Shown: piece by piece, positions 7,783 through 16,426 of the stretch | How the letters are laid out: each line of letters begins with the position of its first letter | Numbering within the stretch: the first letter of the stretch is position 1 | Origin: Thauera phenylacetica B4P | Lineage (GTDB): Bacteria; Pseudomonadota; Gammaproteobacteria; Burkholderiales; Rhodocyclaceae | Direction: 5' to 3' | Length of the DNA: 36,774 bases | NCBI RefSeq assembly: GCF_000310225.1 | Contig: NZ_AMXF01000019.1 | Location: 1 to 36,774, forward strand | Position numbers and translations under genes: made by a program | The notes under the pieces: model-generated | What the model was told of the DNA's origin: nothing | Database searches by the model: none | The model's input: the letters and a program-made list of their open reading frames with translations, nothing else

Positions 7783-8337
7783 CTACCCGCCCACCAACGC
7801 CCGCAAGCGCGCGAAATACGCCCCCGCTTCCGCCGCTCCCTCGGCGGGCGCCCAAGGCGCGGGCTCCTTGGGGGCGGCGGGGTCGAAGGGGCCGGCCTTG
7901 GTCTCGAAGAGGATCGCGTCGTCGTCCAGCGCCAGCACAGTGTGCCAGGTGCCCGCGGGCACGAGGACGCCGGCCGCGGGGCGGTCGGTTGGCCCGGCCA
8001 CGTTCATGCCGGAAGATCCACCCGCGCAGCCTTGCGCATCGAAGTGCCCGCCCTCGCCGCCTTGCGCGCCGAATGGCACCACCTCCACCACCTCGCCCGT
8101 CTCGTCGAACACCACCAGCGCCAAGCGGCCGCGCACGGCGAGCATGGTCTCGTCGCGCGGGCTCAGGGCGTGGCGATGAGGCACGAGATAGCTGCGCGTG
8201 GTGATCGCGTTGAACAGGCGCTGGCAGGGATCGGCGTAGTCGGTGTGCACGTTGCGGTGCTGGCGCAGCCGCGGCGAGGCGCCGGCCTGGGCGCAGAGGG
8301 TGTCAAGGTAGATCTGGTCGAAGCGGGTGATGGTCAT
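7783..8337 (-). CDS. wbuC: WbuC family cupin metalloprotein
   Basis: This 184-residue cupin has the WbuC pattern: an N-terminal region with SPRLRQHRNVHTDYADPCQR, then NAITTRSYLVPHRH (first cupin His pair), RGRLALVVFDETGEV, and the second cupin motif VLVPAGTWHTVLALDDDAIL. WbuC proteins are encoded next to O-antigen genes, often beside wbuB, as here. Their biochemical role is not established; a metal-dependent step in surface polysaccharide assembly is assumed from context. A GGAG sequence lies 5 nt before the ATG. This is the last gene of the minus-strand polysaccharide locus. Confidence 0.88.
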   Translation of the reverse strand: MTITRFDQIYLDTLCAQAGASPRLRQHRNVHTDYADPCQRLFNAITTRSYLVPHRHALSPRDETMLAVRGRLALVVFDETGEVVEVVPFGAQGGEGGHFDAQGCAGGSSGMNVAGPTDRPAAGVLVPAGTWHTVLALDDDAILFETKAGPFDPAAPKEPAPWAPAEGAAEAGAYFARLRALVGG

Positions 8338-8397
8338 GGTGGCTCCAGAAGGCGGGAAACGGGGGTGGGCGTATGGAGGTGGCGATGTTCGCGGCTG

Positions 8398-8606
8398 CCG
8401 CCGCTCCTAAATGAAAGACATCGCGCGGATGGCGGCCCAGCAACCGCCGCCCCAATGTAGGAGCGCCGGCAGGCGCGAATTGGGCGGTGCCGCACGCGAC
8501 CAGCGTCGGTGAGGGCGTAACCGCCCTATTCGCGGCTGCCGCTTACATGAACCGGCGCGGCTTTATTGGCGGCGCTAACGATGTTCGCGGCTGCCGCCGC
8601 TCATAC
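8398..8606. repeat. REP elements downstream of wbuB
   Basis: An inverted type-B REP lies at 8398-8420, a direct type-A REP at 8457-8479, a shortened inverted copy at about 8529-8549 and a last inverted copy at 8584-8606. The last one ends one base before the stop codon of the wbuB frame (8608-8610). The 8338-8607 gap holds nothing else. Confidence 0.8.
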
Positions 8607-8607
8607 T

Positions 8608-9794
8608 TCAGGCCAAGGCAGCCACGATCTGGCGGACGGCGGTTTCGGCGGAGAACAGGCGCGCGGACAAGCCCCTGCAGCGCTCGGCAAACCCATCGTC
8701 GGCCGACACCGCATCCACCAGCTCCAACGCCGCCCGCGCCAGCGACTCCGCCGACGCGTCGGTCACCGCCCGCCCGACGCGCTCCTGCTCGATCAAGCCC
8801 ACCAGGTCGTTCCCCGCATTCACGCTCGCCAGCACCGGCAAGCCGCTCTGCATGTAGGTGAGGAACTTGCCCGGGATGTTGTGCGTGCGGTGGCGCGGGT
8901 CGAGCGCGACCAGCCCATGTGGCACTGCGCATACAGGTTCGGGATCTCGTCCGGATGGATCTCGTCGCGAAACACCACGTTGTCCAGCCCGCGTGCGTGC
9001 GCATCGTCGCGCAGGCGCTGGGCGTCGCTGCCGCGGCCCACGAACAGAAAGCCCACATCCTCCCGCCCGCGCAGGCGCTCGGCCAGGTCGAGCAGGATGC
9101 CCATACCCTGCGCCACGCCCATGTTGCCGGCGTACACGAACACCTTGCGCCCGGCCAGCGCCGTCTCGCCCACCACGATCGTGCTCGGCGCATCAGCCGG
9201 CGCGCCCAGCCAGTTCTGCAGCACCTCCAGCCGACGGCCCGGGCGCTGGATCCACTCCGCGAAGTAGCCCTTGTTCCCCGGCGTCTGCACCCCGATCACA
9301 TCGGCCACCGAATACTGGTAGCGCGCCACCGCATCGAAGAAGCGATACGGCAGCCCGCGCCCCATCAGCCCCATGTCGACCGCCCACTCGGGAAAGATGT
9401 CGCGGATGATCAGGTAGCCGCGGCAGCCGCTCGCCTTCTTCAGCGCGCTCGCGATCGGCCCCAGGAAGATCGTCGGCGCATACCACACCACGCCGTCCCA
9501 CTTCTCCCCGGCCAGCGGGCTGCGCCGCAGGTTGTGCAGCATCGCGAATGGCATCACAAACTCGCCGATCGTGCGCCGCACATAGCCGATGTCCTTGGTC
9601 TTCGGTGCCTTCAGCCGGATCACGCGCGCGCCGTCGAAGCCCTCCATCGCCCACTGGCCGGCGATCTCGGACGACGGCAGCAGCACGGTCAGCTCATGTC
9701 CCTGGCGCACGAACTCGCGCGCCAGGTCACGCAACTGCACCGCGCCAGAGGTGCGCAGCGGCGGGAAGGTGTCGGCAATCAGAGCAATCCGCAT
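8608..9794 (-). pseudogene. wbuB: WbuB-like glycosyltransferase, single frameshift
   Basis: Two overlapping frames make up a GT4-type glycosyltransferase of about 395 residues. The N-terminal frame (from 9794) starts MRIALIADTFPPLRTSGAVQ and includes IIRDIFPEWAVDMG and VFVYAGNMGVAQGMG. It loses homology after LYAQCHMG. The C-terminal frame supplies LVALDPRHRTHNIPGKFLTY and then MQSGLPVLASVNAGNDL to the end at 8608. Adding one base near 8920 restores one protein, so a 1-nt deletion or a read error is likely. WbuB is the L-FucNAc transferase of O-antigen loci with fnlABC, which matches the neighbours here. The start lies 4 nt after the fnlC stop. As written, the protein would lack the nucleotide-sugar-binding C-terminal part and be inactive. 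Confidence 0.85.
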
Positions 9795-9798
9795 CGCC

Positions 9799-10935
9799 TC
9801 AATATTCCTTCCACACCACCCGCTTCACGTAATCCGTGTAGCTGTGGATGATGCGCACCACCTTGTCCGACACGTTCGGCATGCTGTAGTCGGCCACCTG
9901 GCGCAGGCTGCGTTCTTCGCCGCGCAGTTGCGACTCGAGAATCGCCAGCCCCTGGCGCACGCGGTCCACCTCCAGTCCCACCATCATCACCGCCGCCTCT
10001 TCCATCCCCTCCGGGCGCTCGTGCGCCTCGCGCAGGTTCAGCGCCGGGAAGTTGAGGATCGACGACTCCTCGTTGATCGTGCCGCTATCCGACAGCACCG
10101 CCTTGGCCGAAAGCTGCAGCTTCACGTAGTCGTGAAAGCCCAGCGGCTTCAGCAGTCGCACCATCGGGTGGAACTTGGCCCCGGTCGCATCCACCCGCTT
10201 CTGCGTGCGCGGATGGGTCGACACGATCACCGGCAGGCCGTGGTCTTCCGCCACCGCGTTGAGCACCGCCACCAGCTTGGTGAAGGACTTCTCGGATTCG
10301 ATGTTCTCTTCCCGGTGCGCGCTCACCACGAAATAGCGCCCGACCTCCAGGGACAAACGCTGCAGCACGTCGGAAGCCTCGATGCGCGGGCGGTAGTGCG
10401 TGAGCACCTCGAACATCGGGCTGCCGGTCTTGATCACCTGGTCGGGCGGCAGGCCCTCGCGCAGCAGGTAGTCGCGCGCGATGGTGCTGTAGGTGAGGTT
10501 GATGTCGGCCGTGTGGTCGACGATGCGGCGGTTGGTCTCTTCCGGCACGCGCTGGTCGAAGCAGCGGTTGCCCGCCTCCATGTGGAAGATCGGGATCTTG
10601 CGGCGCTTGGCCGGGATCACCGACAGGCAACTATTGGTGTCGCCCAGCACCAGCATCGCCTCGGGCTGCACCTCGCCCAGCACGCGGTCGACCGCGATGA
10701 TCAGGTTGCCGATGGTGTGCGCGGCGCCGGTGCTGCCCTCGGCACTGTTCAGAAAGTAATCCGGCTTGCGCACGCCCAGGTCGTCGAAGAAAACCTGGTT
10801 GAGCTCGTAGTCGTAGTTCTGGCCGGTGTGCACCAGCACGTGCTCGCAATGCTCGTCGAGCGCGGCCAGCACGCGCGACAGGCGGATGATCTCGGGCCGG
10901 GTGCCGACCACGGACATGACTTTGAGTTTTTTCAT
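9799..10935 (-). CDS. fnlC: FnlC/WbjD: UDP-sugar 2-epimerase of the UDP-L-FucNAc pathway
   Basis: This is a 378-residue non-hydrolysing UDP-N-acetylglucosamine 2-epimerase family protein. Motifs are GTRPEIIRLS (about 11-20), HTGQNYDYELNQVFFDDLG, VLGDTNSCLS, HMEAGNRCFDQRVPEETNRR and the C-terminal DSGTINEESSILNFPALNLR. The NRCFDQRVPEE variant and the neighbourhood (fnlA, fnlB, wbuB) point to FnlC/WbjD, which converts the UDP-N-acetyl-L-pneumosamine intermediate to UDP-L-FucNAc by C2 epimerisation. The gene follows the HNH gene after 24 bp and has TCTGGAAAT before its ATG. The fnlB-fnlC adjacency found in other loci is broken here by the ATPase-HNH pair. Confidence 0.88.
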   Translation of the reverse strand: MKKLKVMSVVGTRPEIIRLSRVLAALDEHCEHVLVHTGQNYDYELNQVFFDDLGVRKPDYFLNSAEGSTGAAHTIGNLIIAVDRVLGEVQPEAMLVLGDTNSCLSVIPAKRRKIPIFHMEAGNRCFDQRVPEETNRRIVDHTADINLTYSTIARDYLLREGLPPDQVIKTGSPMFEVLTHYRPRIEASDVLQRLSLEVGRYFVVSAHREENIESEKSFTKLVAVLNAVAEDHGLPVIVSTHPRTQKRVDATGAKFHPMVRLLKPLGFHDYVKLQLSAKAVLSDSGTINEESSILNFPALNLREAHERPEGMEEAAVMMVGLEVDRVRQGLAILESQLRGEERSLRQVADYSMPNVSDKVVRIIHSYTDYVKRVVWKEY

Positions 10936-10959
10936 ATTTCCAGAATTTTCAACAAGGAA

Positions 10960-11541
10960 TCACGCCTTGCCAGCCGTATGCTTTTCAACGGCCGCCGCAA
11001 TCAGTGGCGCCTTTTCGCGCAGTCCGTCGAGGGTTAACTTTCCCTGTTCGTAAAGTTCATACCACGCGCGGCGCTGCCGGATCAGTCGCTCGTCATCCCG
11101 AATGGGGAGGTTGCGCAAGGTGTAGTCGGCCCGTCTCCGATACTCGGGCGGCACGGCATCTGTCAGCTTGAGTTGTAACGAGGGCAACTCGATCTCGAAC
11201 CACCCCTCACCCACCTCGAAAGGGTCGAGCAGATCCTGTGACCGCTTCTTGCTCTTCGAACTGTTGATCCACCCGTCGAGATACCGATAGTTGGACCATT
11301 CATATGCCTTCAACCTGTTCTCGCTGCAACTCACGAAGTGGTCGACCGTTCCGCTTGAAATCCACATCGCACCGAAGCCGCAGCGGTCTTGAAACCCCAC
11401 AGCGAGCTCAGCGCGGAATTCGGACCAATAATCGGCGGGGCGCTTGGTGTCCGGGTTCCGATTCAGCCATTGCAGACCTCTCTTCCGGCACCTTTGATCA
11501 AAATCCGCGGGTTCGGTGATGGGGTTGGCAACCGGAATCAC
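10960..11541 (-). CDS. HNH-type nuclease partner of the ATPase (Septu PtuB-like)
   Basis: This 193-residue protein has an HNH-like core: DRCGFGAMWISSGTVDHFVS (Asp67, His68), then AYEWSNYRY (Asn84) and WINSSKS (Asn93, Lys96). The pattern is an HNN variant with a single Cys (Cys54) in place of the zinc CxxC pairs. The GTG at 11541 is chosen as start: it is preceded by AGGAGG at 6-nt spacing and overlaps the ATPase stop as GTGA. The alternative ATG at 11592 would overlap the ATPase gene by 55 bp. HNH proteins coupled to AAA/ABC-type ATPases form Septu (PtuAB) and related antiphage modules; that function is inferred for this pair. A long basic C-terminal helical part follows the nuclease core. 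Confidence 0.75.
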   Translation of the reverse strand: MIPVANPITEPADFDQRCRKRGLQWLNRNPDTKRPADYWSEFRAELAVGFQDRCGFGAMWISSGTVDHFVSCSENRLKAYEWSNYRYLDGWINSSKSKKRSQDLLDPFEVGEGWFEIELPSLQLKLTDAVPPEYRRRADYTLRNLPIRDDERLIRQRRAWYELYEQGKLTLDGLREKAPLIAAAVEKHTAGKA

Positions 11542-12827
11542 AAACCCCCTCCTCGCTGCACCGTCTTCCGGCTCTCGACCCAAACGATCCATCGCGGCCA
11601 GAAATGATCCCCCCCTGGCAGCACATGCTCTAGCGCTCGATGGATGGCCCGTTCGTTGGCCAGGTGCGCCGGAAGCGCATCGCGCTCGCCTCGCATCCAT
11701 GCTTCTGCCGCCTCTATCGCCTCTTCGGCCTCTACCGAGCGCGCCTGCTGCAAACCGAACGCATCGGACACCAGCCAATTCACCACGTCACCTTGCTTTG
11801 CCCAGGAGTCCCGCGCGATCACCGCCTGCCCTTCGCGCAGCCCGATCGTAAAGACCGCATCCTGCGAGGGGTCGAACGACGGCTCGGCCGAGGCCAGTAC
11901 GAGTGGCGAATGCGTCGCCACGAGGACTTGCACAGGCACATTCTTCCCGGTCAGCGCTTTCATGACATGCAGCAAAGCAGGAACGATGCGGCGCTGCCAC
12001 TGTGGGTGCAGGTGGCACTCGATCTCGTCGATCAGAAAAATGATTTCCTTTGCCGGCTTGCGTCCGGTCTGCTCGCAAGCGAGCCGATGTTCGCGCCAGG
12101 TCCATACCAGCAGATAGGCCAACGCTGCAATTCTACGCATGCCGGCCGAGGCGTGAATCAGCGCCACGTCCTGCCCGTAAGGCATGCGCAACGATGGGTA
12201 ATCCGTCACATCCAGCCCGATCCTCACCGGCTTGCCCGGCGCCAGCTTCTCGTTAATGGATGGGGATAAAGCATCCAAAACCTTGACCAAGTCGTCAAAA
12301 GCCGGATCACCGCTTTTCTGCCAGAGCACCCAGTCCTGTATGAGCCCATTGCAGTGAGTAATTCCGCTGGGGCCTTGCAGCCCCGTCCAGACCTGCCCCG
12401 GCGTGAAATTGAACGCTCTGAGCCGTTCGCTCGCGAGCGCCTCTTTGTCACTCCAGTAGTTCCGCGCCGGGTCCCACGCCGAGAAGCTGCCGTCGACACC
12501 GGCATAAATTACCGCCCCCGGAATCGGTGGTCGGCCCTGTTTGACCGGCCATGCCTGATCGAGCCTGCTATAGACGCTTTGCTCTACGAAATCCCCCCTA
12601 GTCGATTTTGTGTAGGCATACGCAATGCTCGCGCGCTTTGCATCTCGTTGCGGCACCGCCTCTGAGCCGCGTGCCCAGGTGCGAGTAAGCACCCACCATG
12701 CGGCATCGAGCACGAAACTCTTGCCCAGGCCGTTGTCGCCGGTAATGAAGTTGAGCCGGGGCGCGAACTCCACCGGTCCAAACTCACGGGCGGGCCCAAC
12801 ACCCGACAGGTGTAGCGATTTCAGCAT
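11538..12827 (-). CDS. AAA (ABC-type, AAA_21-like) ATPase, Septu PtuA-like
   Basis: This 429-residue ATPase is of the SMC/OLD/RecF-like type. Walker A is GDNGLGKS (30-37) with the ITGDNGLGKSFVLDAAWW context. A signature-like segment is HASAGMRRIAALA (225-237), Walker B is IIFLIDEIECHLHP (262-275), and the H-loop is VLVATHSPLV (His306). There is no visible TOPRIM domain, so it is not a full OLD nuclease. The C-terminus is rich in Glu, Ala and Arg. AAGAGGATTGAG precedes the ATG, 24 bp after the fnlB stop. The TGA stop is shared with the GTG start of the HNH gene, so the two are translationally coupled. It sits between fnlB and fnlC, where it has no expected role in sugar synthesis. A defence function is inferred. 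Confidence 0.82.
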   Translation of the reverse strand: MLKSLHLSGVGPAREFGPVEFAPRLNFITGDNGLGKSFVLDAAWWVLTRTWARGSEAVPQRDAKRASIAYAYTKSTRGDFVEQSVYSRLDQAWPVKQGRPPIPGAVIYAGVDGSFSAWDPARNYWSDKEALASERLRAFNFTPGQVWTGLQGPSGITHCNGLIQDWVLWQKSGDPAFDDLVKVLDALSPSINEKLAPGKPVRIGLDVTDYPSLRMPYGQDVALIHASAGMRRIAALAYLLVWTWREHRLACEQTGRKPAKEIIFLIDEIECHLHPQWQRRIVPALLHVMKALTGKNVPVQVLVATHSPLVLASAEPSFDPSQDAVFTIGLREGQAVIARDSWAKQGDVVNWLVSDAFGLQQARSVEAEEAIEAAEAWMRGERDALPAHLANERAIHRALEHVLPGGDHFWPRWIVWVESRKTVQRGGGL

Positions 12828-12850
12828 CTCAATCCTCTTGCGTCACCGAC

Positions 12851-13978
12851 TCACAGCACGCAAGGATACGTATCCGGCTTCGCCCGGTCGAACACCTCGT
12901 TCGCCCACAGCATCACCACCATCTCGTCGCTGCCGATGTTGGTGATGTCGTGCGTCCACCCCGGCACCGTCTCCACGATCTCGGCCTTCGCACCACTCGT
13001 CACCAGCTCGTGCGTCTCGCCCGTCTGCATCTGCCTAAACTTGAAGCGCGCCTCGCCCTTGATCACCAGGAACTTCTCGGTCTTGGTGTGGTGGTAATGC
13101 CCGCCGCGGGTGATGCCCGGGTGCGCGGTGAAGAAGGAGAACTGCCCGCAGTCAGGCGTCTTCAGCATCTCCACGAACACGCCGCGCGCGTCACCGTGCA
13201 TCGGCACGGGGTAGGCGAACAACTCCGGAGGCAGGTAGCTCACGTAGGTGGAATACAGCGCGCGCACCAGGCCGGTGCCCACGCGCTCGGTCACCAGCGT
13301 GTCTCGGCTGGCGCGGAAGGTCTCGATCCGCCCCGCGATCTCGCCCACCGTGGTGGTGTACTGCGGCGTCACAGTGGCAAAGCCTTCGGCATCCACCGCG
13401 GCGTCGGCGCCGTCCATGAGCTGGATGAAGCGCTCGACCACGTCGTCCACATACACCAGCGTCACCGGCGCGGCCGGGTCGTTGATCTGGATCGGCAGGC
13501 CGCGCGCGATGTTGTGGCAGAAGGTCGCCACCGCCGAGTTGTAGTTCGGCCGGCACCACTTGCCGAACACGTTGGGCAGGCGGAAGACGTGCGCTGCCGC
13601 GCCGGTGCGCGCCGCAAAGGCGCGCAGCGCCTCTTCGGCCGCGCGCTTGCTGGCGCCGTAGGGGTTGTCGCGGGCGGCCTGGGTGGACGAGGTGCACACG
13701 ATGGCGATCTTGCGACCGCGCGCGCGCATCTCGCCCTCCACCGCCTGCCCCAGCGCGGCGGTCAGGTCGGCGTTGCCGGTGACGAACTCCTGCGGGTCTT
13801 GCGGCCGGTTCACCCCGGCCAGGTGGAAGACGAACTCCACCCCTTCGAGCAGGCGCGGCAGCTCGGCCGCGGTGTTGGCGCGCGTGAAGCACACCACCTC
13901 CACGTCCTTGCGCTCGGCCAGGTGCTGCTGCAGGTTCTTGCCGACAAAGCCGCCGGCGCCGGTGATCAGGACCTTCAT
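12851..13978 (-). CDS. fnlB: FnlB/WbjC: bifunctional reductase-epimerase with C-terminal cupin
   Basis: This 375-residue protein combines an SDR/NAD(P)-binding domain, starting MKVLITGAGGFVGKNLQQHL, with a cupin-like C-terminal domain (about 260-375: GVFVEMLKTPDCGQFSFFTA, then HPGITRGGHYHHTKTEKF and PGWTHDITNIG). The active-site region includes NPYGASKRAAEE. This two-domain layout is that of FnlB/WbjC, which carries out C3 epimerisation and C4 reduction of the FnlA product in UDP-L-FucNAc synthesis. The start lies 4 nt after the fnlA stop codon. Its stop is followed after 23 nt by the ATPase gene in place of fnlC. Confidence 0.9.
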   Translation of the reverse strand: MKVLITGAGGFVGKNLQQHLAERKDVEVVCFTRANTAAELPRLLEGVEFVFHLAGVNRPQDPQEFVTGNADLTAALGQAVEGEMRARGRKIAIVCTSSTQAARDNPYGASKRAAEEALRAFAARTGAAAHVFRLPNVFGKWCRPNYNSAVATFCHNIARGLPIQINDPAAPVTLVYVDDVVERFIQLMDGADAAVDAEGFATVTPQYTTTVGEIAGRIETFRASRDTLVTERVGTGLVRALYSTYVSYLPPELFAYPVPMHGDARGVFVEMLKTPDCGQFSFFTAHPGITRGGHYHHTKTEKFLVIKGEARFKFRQMQTGETHELVTSGAKAEIVETVPGWTHDITNIGSDEMVVMLWANEVFDRAKPDTYPCVL

Positions 13979-13982
13979 CGCT

Positions 13983-15035
13983 TCAGCACTCCTCGACGGT
14001 GGTCGTCTCGCCGCGCGCGATGCGCTGCATGCCTTCGAGCTTCAGCAGCAGCTGCGTCATGCCGTCCACATCCAGCCGCGTGGTGTTGTGCGAGTTGTAG
14101 TCCTCGCCGTGCGTGGTCTGGGTCAGCCTGGCTTCGCCCTGGTCCACGAACTTGCCGTAGTTGAGGTCGCGTCCGTCCGCCGGCACGCGGAAGTAGTCGC
14201 CCATGTCATCGGCGCAGGCGCGCTCCTCGCGGCTCAGCAGCGCCTCGTAGAGCTTCTCGCCGTGGCGGGTGCCGATGATGTTGACTGCGTGCTCGGGCTT
14301 GCCCATCAGCCCGGTCACCGCGCGCGCCAGGGTCTCGATGGTGGCGGCCGGCGCCTTCTGCACGAAGATGTCGCCGTTGTTGCCGTGGGTGAAGGCATAC
14401 AGCACCAGATCCACGGCATCGGCCAGCGTCATCATGAAGCGCGTCATGCTCGGGTCGGTGATGGTGATCGGCTTGCCCGCCAGCACCTGCTCGACGAACA
14501 GCGGAATCACCGACCCGCGCGAGGCCATCACGTTGCCGTAGCGCGTGCCGCAGATCACCGTGCCGGTGCCTTCCAGGTTGCGGCTGGTGGCCACCATCAC
14601 CTTTTCCATCATCGCCTTGGAGATGCCCATGGCGTTGATCGGGTACACCGCCTTGTCGGTGCTCAGCACCACCACGCGCTTGACCCCGGCGGCGATCGCC
14701 GCCTCGAGCACGTTCTCGGTGCCCAGCACGTTGGTGCGCACCGCCTGCATCGGGTAGAACTCGCACGACGGCACCTGCTTGAGCGCCGCGGCGTGGAAGA
14801 CGAAATCCACCCCGCGCATCGCCTGCTCCACGCTGCGCTGGTCGCGCACGTCGCCGATGTAGAACTTGAGCTTGGCGCTGTTGTAGCGCTTGCGCATGTC
14901 GTCCTGCTTCTTCTCGTCGCGGCTGAAGATGCGGATCTCGCCGATGTCCGAATCCAGGAAGCGCTTCAGCACGGCATTGCCGAACGAACCGGTGCCACCG
15001 GTGATCAGCAGAGTCTTGTTCAGGAACACGGTCAT
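13983..15035 (-). CDS. fnlA: FnlA/WbjB: UDP-GlcNAc 4,6-dehydratase / 5-epimerase
   Basis: This 350-residue extended SDR has the NAD(P) motif GGTGSFG (13-19), TDKAVYPINAMGISKAM (126-142) with the conserved lysine at 140, and RYGNVMASRGSVIPLF. A methionine (AMG) occupies the place of the usual catalytic tyrosine, as in the FnlA/CapE/WbjB subgroup. It performs the first step from UDP-GlcNAc to UDP-L-FucNAc. The frame is open to 15128, but the ATG at 15035 is preceded by GAGAGGA and starts MTVFLNKTLLITGG, the family start. It lies just downstream of ugd on the same strand. Confidence 0.92.
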   Translation of the reverse strand: MTVFLNKTLLITGGTGSFGNAVLKRFLDSDIGEIRIFSRDEKKQDDMRKRYNSAKLKFYIGDVRDQRSVEQAMRGVDFVFHAAALKQVPSCEFYPMQAVRTNVLGTENVLEAAIAAGVKRVVVLSTDKAVYPINAMGISKAMMEKVMVATSRNLEGTGTVICGTRYGNVMASRGSVIPLFVEQVLAGKPITITDPSMTRFMMTLADAVDLVLYAFTHGNNGDIFVQKAPAATIETLARAVTGLMGKPEHAVNIIGTRHGEKLYEALLSREERACADDMGDYFRVPADGRDLNYGKFVDQGEARLTQTTHGEDYNSHNTTRLDVDGMTQLLLKLEGMQRIARGETTTVEEC

Positions 15036-15054
15036 TTCCTCTCGATTACGGTGC

Positions 15055-16383
15055 TCAGGCGCGACCGACGCTGTAATACGACCAGCCGTCCGCACGCAGG
15101 CGATCGGGGTGGAACAGGTTGCGGCCATCCACGATCACACGCGCGGTCAAGCGGCTCTGCATCTCGTCGAAATCCGGCGCGCGGAACTGCTGCCATTCGG
15201 TGCAGATCGCCAGCGCGTCGGCGCCCTCCAGCGCGGCGTACTTGTTCGCCGCCAGGGTGAAGTCGTCGCGCTCGCCGTAGATGCGGCGGGTCTCCTCCAT
15301 CGCCACCGGGTCGAAGGCCTGCACGCGCGCACCCGCGGCCCACAGGGCCTCGATCAGGGTGCGGCTCGGCGCCTCGCGCATGTCGTCGGTGTTGGGCTTG
15401 AAGGCCAGGCCCCACACCGCCACTGTCTTGCCCGCCAGCTTGTCCGCACCGCCGAAGTGGCGCGCCAACTTGGCGAACAGCACCCCCTTCTGGCGGTTGT
15501 TCACCGACTCCACCGCCTTCAGCAGCGGCGCCTCGTAGCCGATCTGGTCCGCCGTGCGGCCGAGCGCCTGGACGTCCTTCGGGAAGCAGCTACCGCCGTA
15601 CCCGCAGCCCGGATAGATGAAGTGGTAGCCGATGCGCGGGTCCGCGCCGATGCCCTTGCGCACCTCCTCGATGTCCGCGCCCAGGATCTCGGCCATGTTG
15701 GCCAGCTCGTTCATGAAGCTGATCTTGGTCGCCAGCATCGCGTTGGCCGCGTACTTGGTCAGCTCGGCGCTGCGCACGTCCATGAACATCGTGCGCTCAT
15801 GGTTGCGGTTGAAGGGCTCGTACAGGTCGTGCATCAGGCGGCGCGCCTTGTCCGACTCGGTGCCGACGATGATGCGGTCGGGCTTGAGGAAGTCGCCCAC
15901 CGCCGCCCCTTCCTTGAGGAATTCCGGGTTTGACACCACGTCGTACGGCAGCTCGACAGTGCGCTCGGCCAGCACCGCCGCCACCCGCTCGCGCACCCTG
16001 TCGGCGGTGCCCACCGGCACGGTCGACTTGTTCACGATCACCTTGTAGCCCGCCATGTTGCGCGCCACGCTCTCGGCCACCGCCAGCACATACTGCAGGT
16101 CGGCCGAGCCATCCTCGTCGGGCGGGGTGCCTACGGCGATGAACTGGATCTCGGCATGCGCCACCGCCAGCGCCACGTCGGTGGTAAAGCGCAGCCGGCC
16201 CTCGCCCACGTTGCGCGCCACGATCGCATCCAGCCCCGGCTCCCAGATCGGCAGTTGCCCCTGGTTGAGGCGGTCGATCTTGCCCTGGTCGATGTCGATG
16301 CACACCACGTTGTGGCCGACCTCGGCCAGGCAGGCCCCTGTGACCAGGCCGACATAGCCCGTCCCGAAAATTGACAATTTCAT
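15055..16383 (-). CDS. ugd: UDP-glucose 6-dehydrogenase
   Basis: This 442-residue enzyme oxidises UDP-glucose to UDP-glucuronate with NAD. It has the N-terminal Rossmann motif [16 protein letters not shown] (6-21), [28 protein letters not shown], the catalytic cysteine in YGGSCFPKD (Cys266), and the C-terminal [18 protein letters not shown]. The domains and length are full. It provides UDP-GlcA for polysaccharide synthesis, although no dedicated glucuronosyltransferase can be singled out in the window. It lies between the glycosyltransferase at 16427 and fnlA, both on the same strand with short gaps. Confidence 0.95.
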   Translation of the reverse strand: MKLSIFGTGYVGLVTGACLAEVGHNVVCIDIDQGKIDRLNQGQLPIWEPGLDAIVARNVGEGRLRFTTDVALAVAHAEIQFIAVGTPPDEDGSADLQYVLAVAESVARNMAGYKVIVNKSTVPVGTADRVRERVAAVLAERTVELPYDVVSNPEFLKEGAAVGDFLKPDRIIVGTESDKARRLMHDLYEPFNRNHERTMFMDVRSAELTKYAANAMLATKISFMNELANMAEILGADIEEVRKGIGADPRIGYHFIYPGCGYGGSCFPKDVQALGRTADQIGYEAPLLKAVESVNNRQKGVLFAKLARHFGGADKLAGKTVAVWGLAFKPNTDDMREAPSRTLIEALWAAGARVQAFDPVAMEETRRIYGERDDFTLAANKYAALEGADALAICTEWQQFRAPDFDEMQSRLTARVIVDGRNLFHPDRLRADGWSYYSVGRA

Positions 16384-16426
16384 CTTCTACCTCGCCCGAT
16401 CGGGCTCGAATCAAAAAACCGAATCT

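Noticed and set aside
11592..11778. Longer N-terminus for the HNH protein
   Set aside because: It would lie inside the ATPase gene in another frame with low-complexity Arg/Gly sequence. The GTG at 11541 has a strong Shine-Dalgarno and a GTGA overlap.
10960..12827. Retron or OLD-type nuclease system
   Set aside because: No reverse transcriptase gene or msr/msd-like RNA is seen nearby, and the ATPase has no visible TOPRIM domain.
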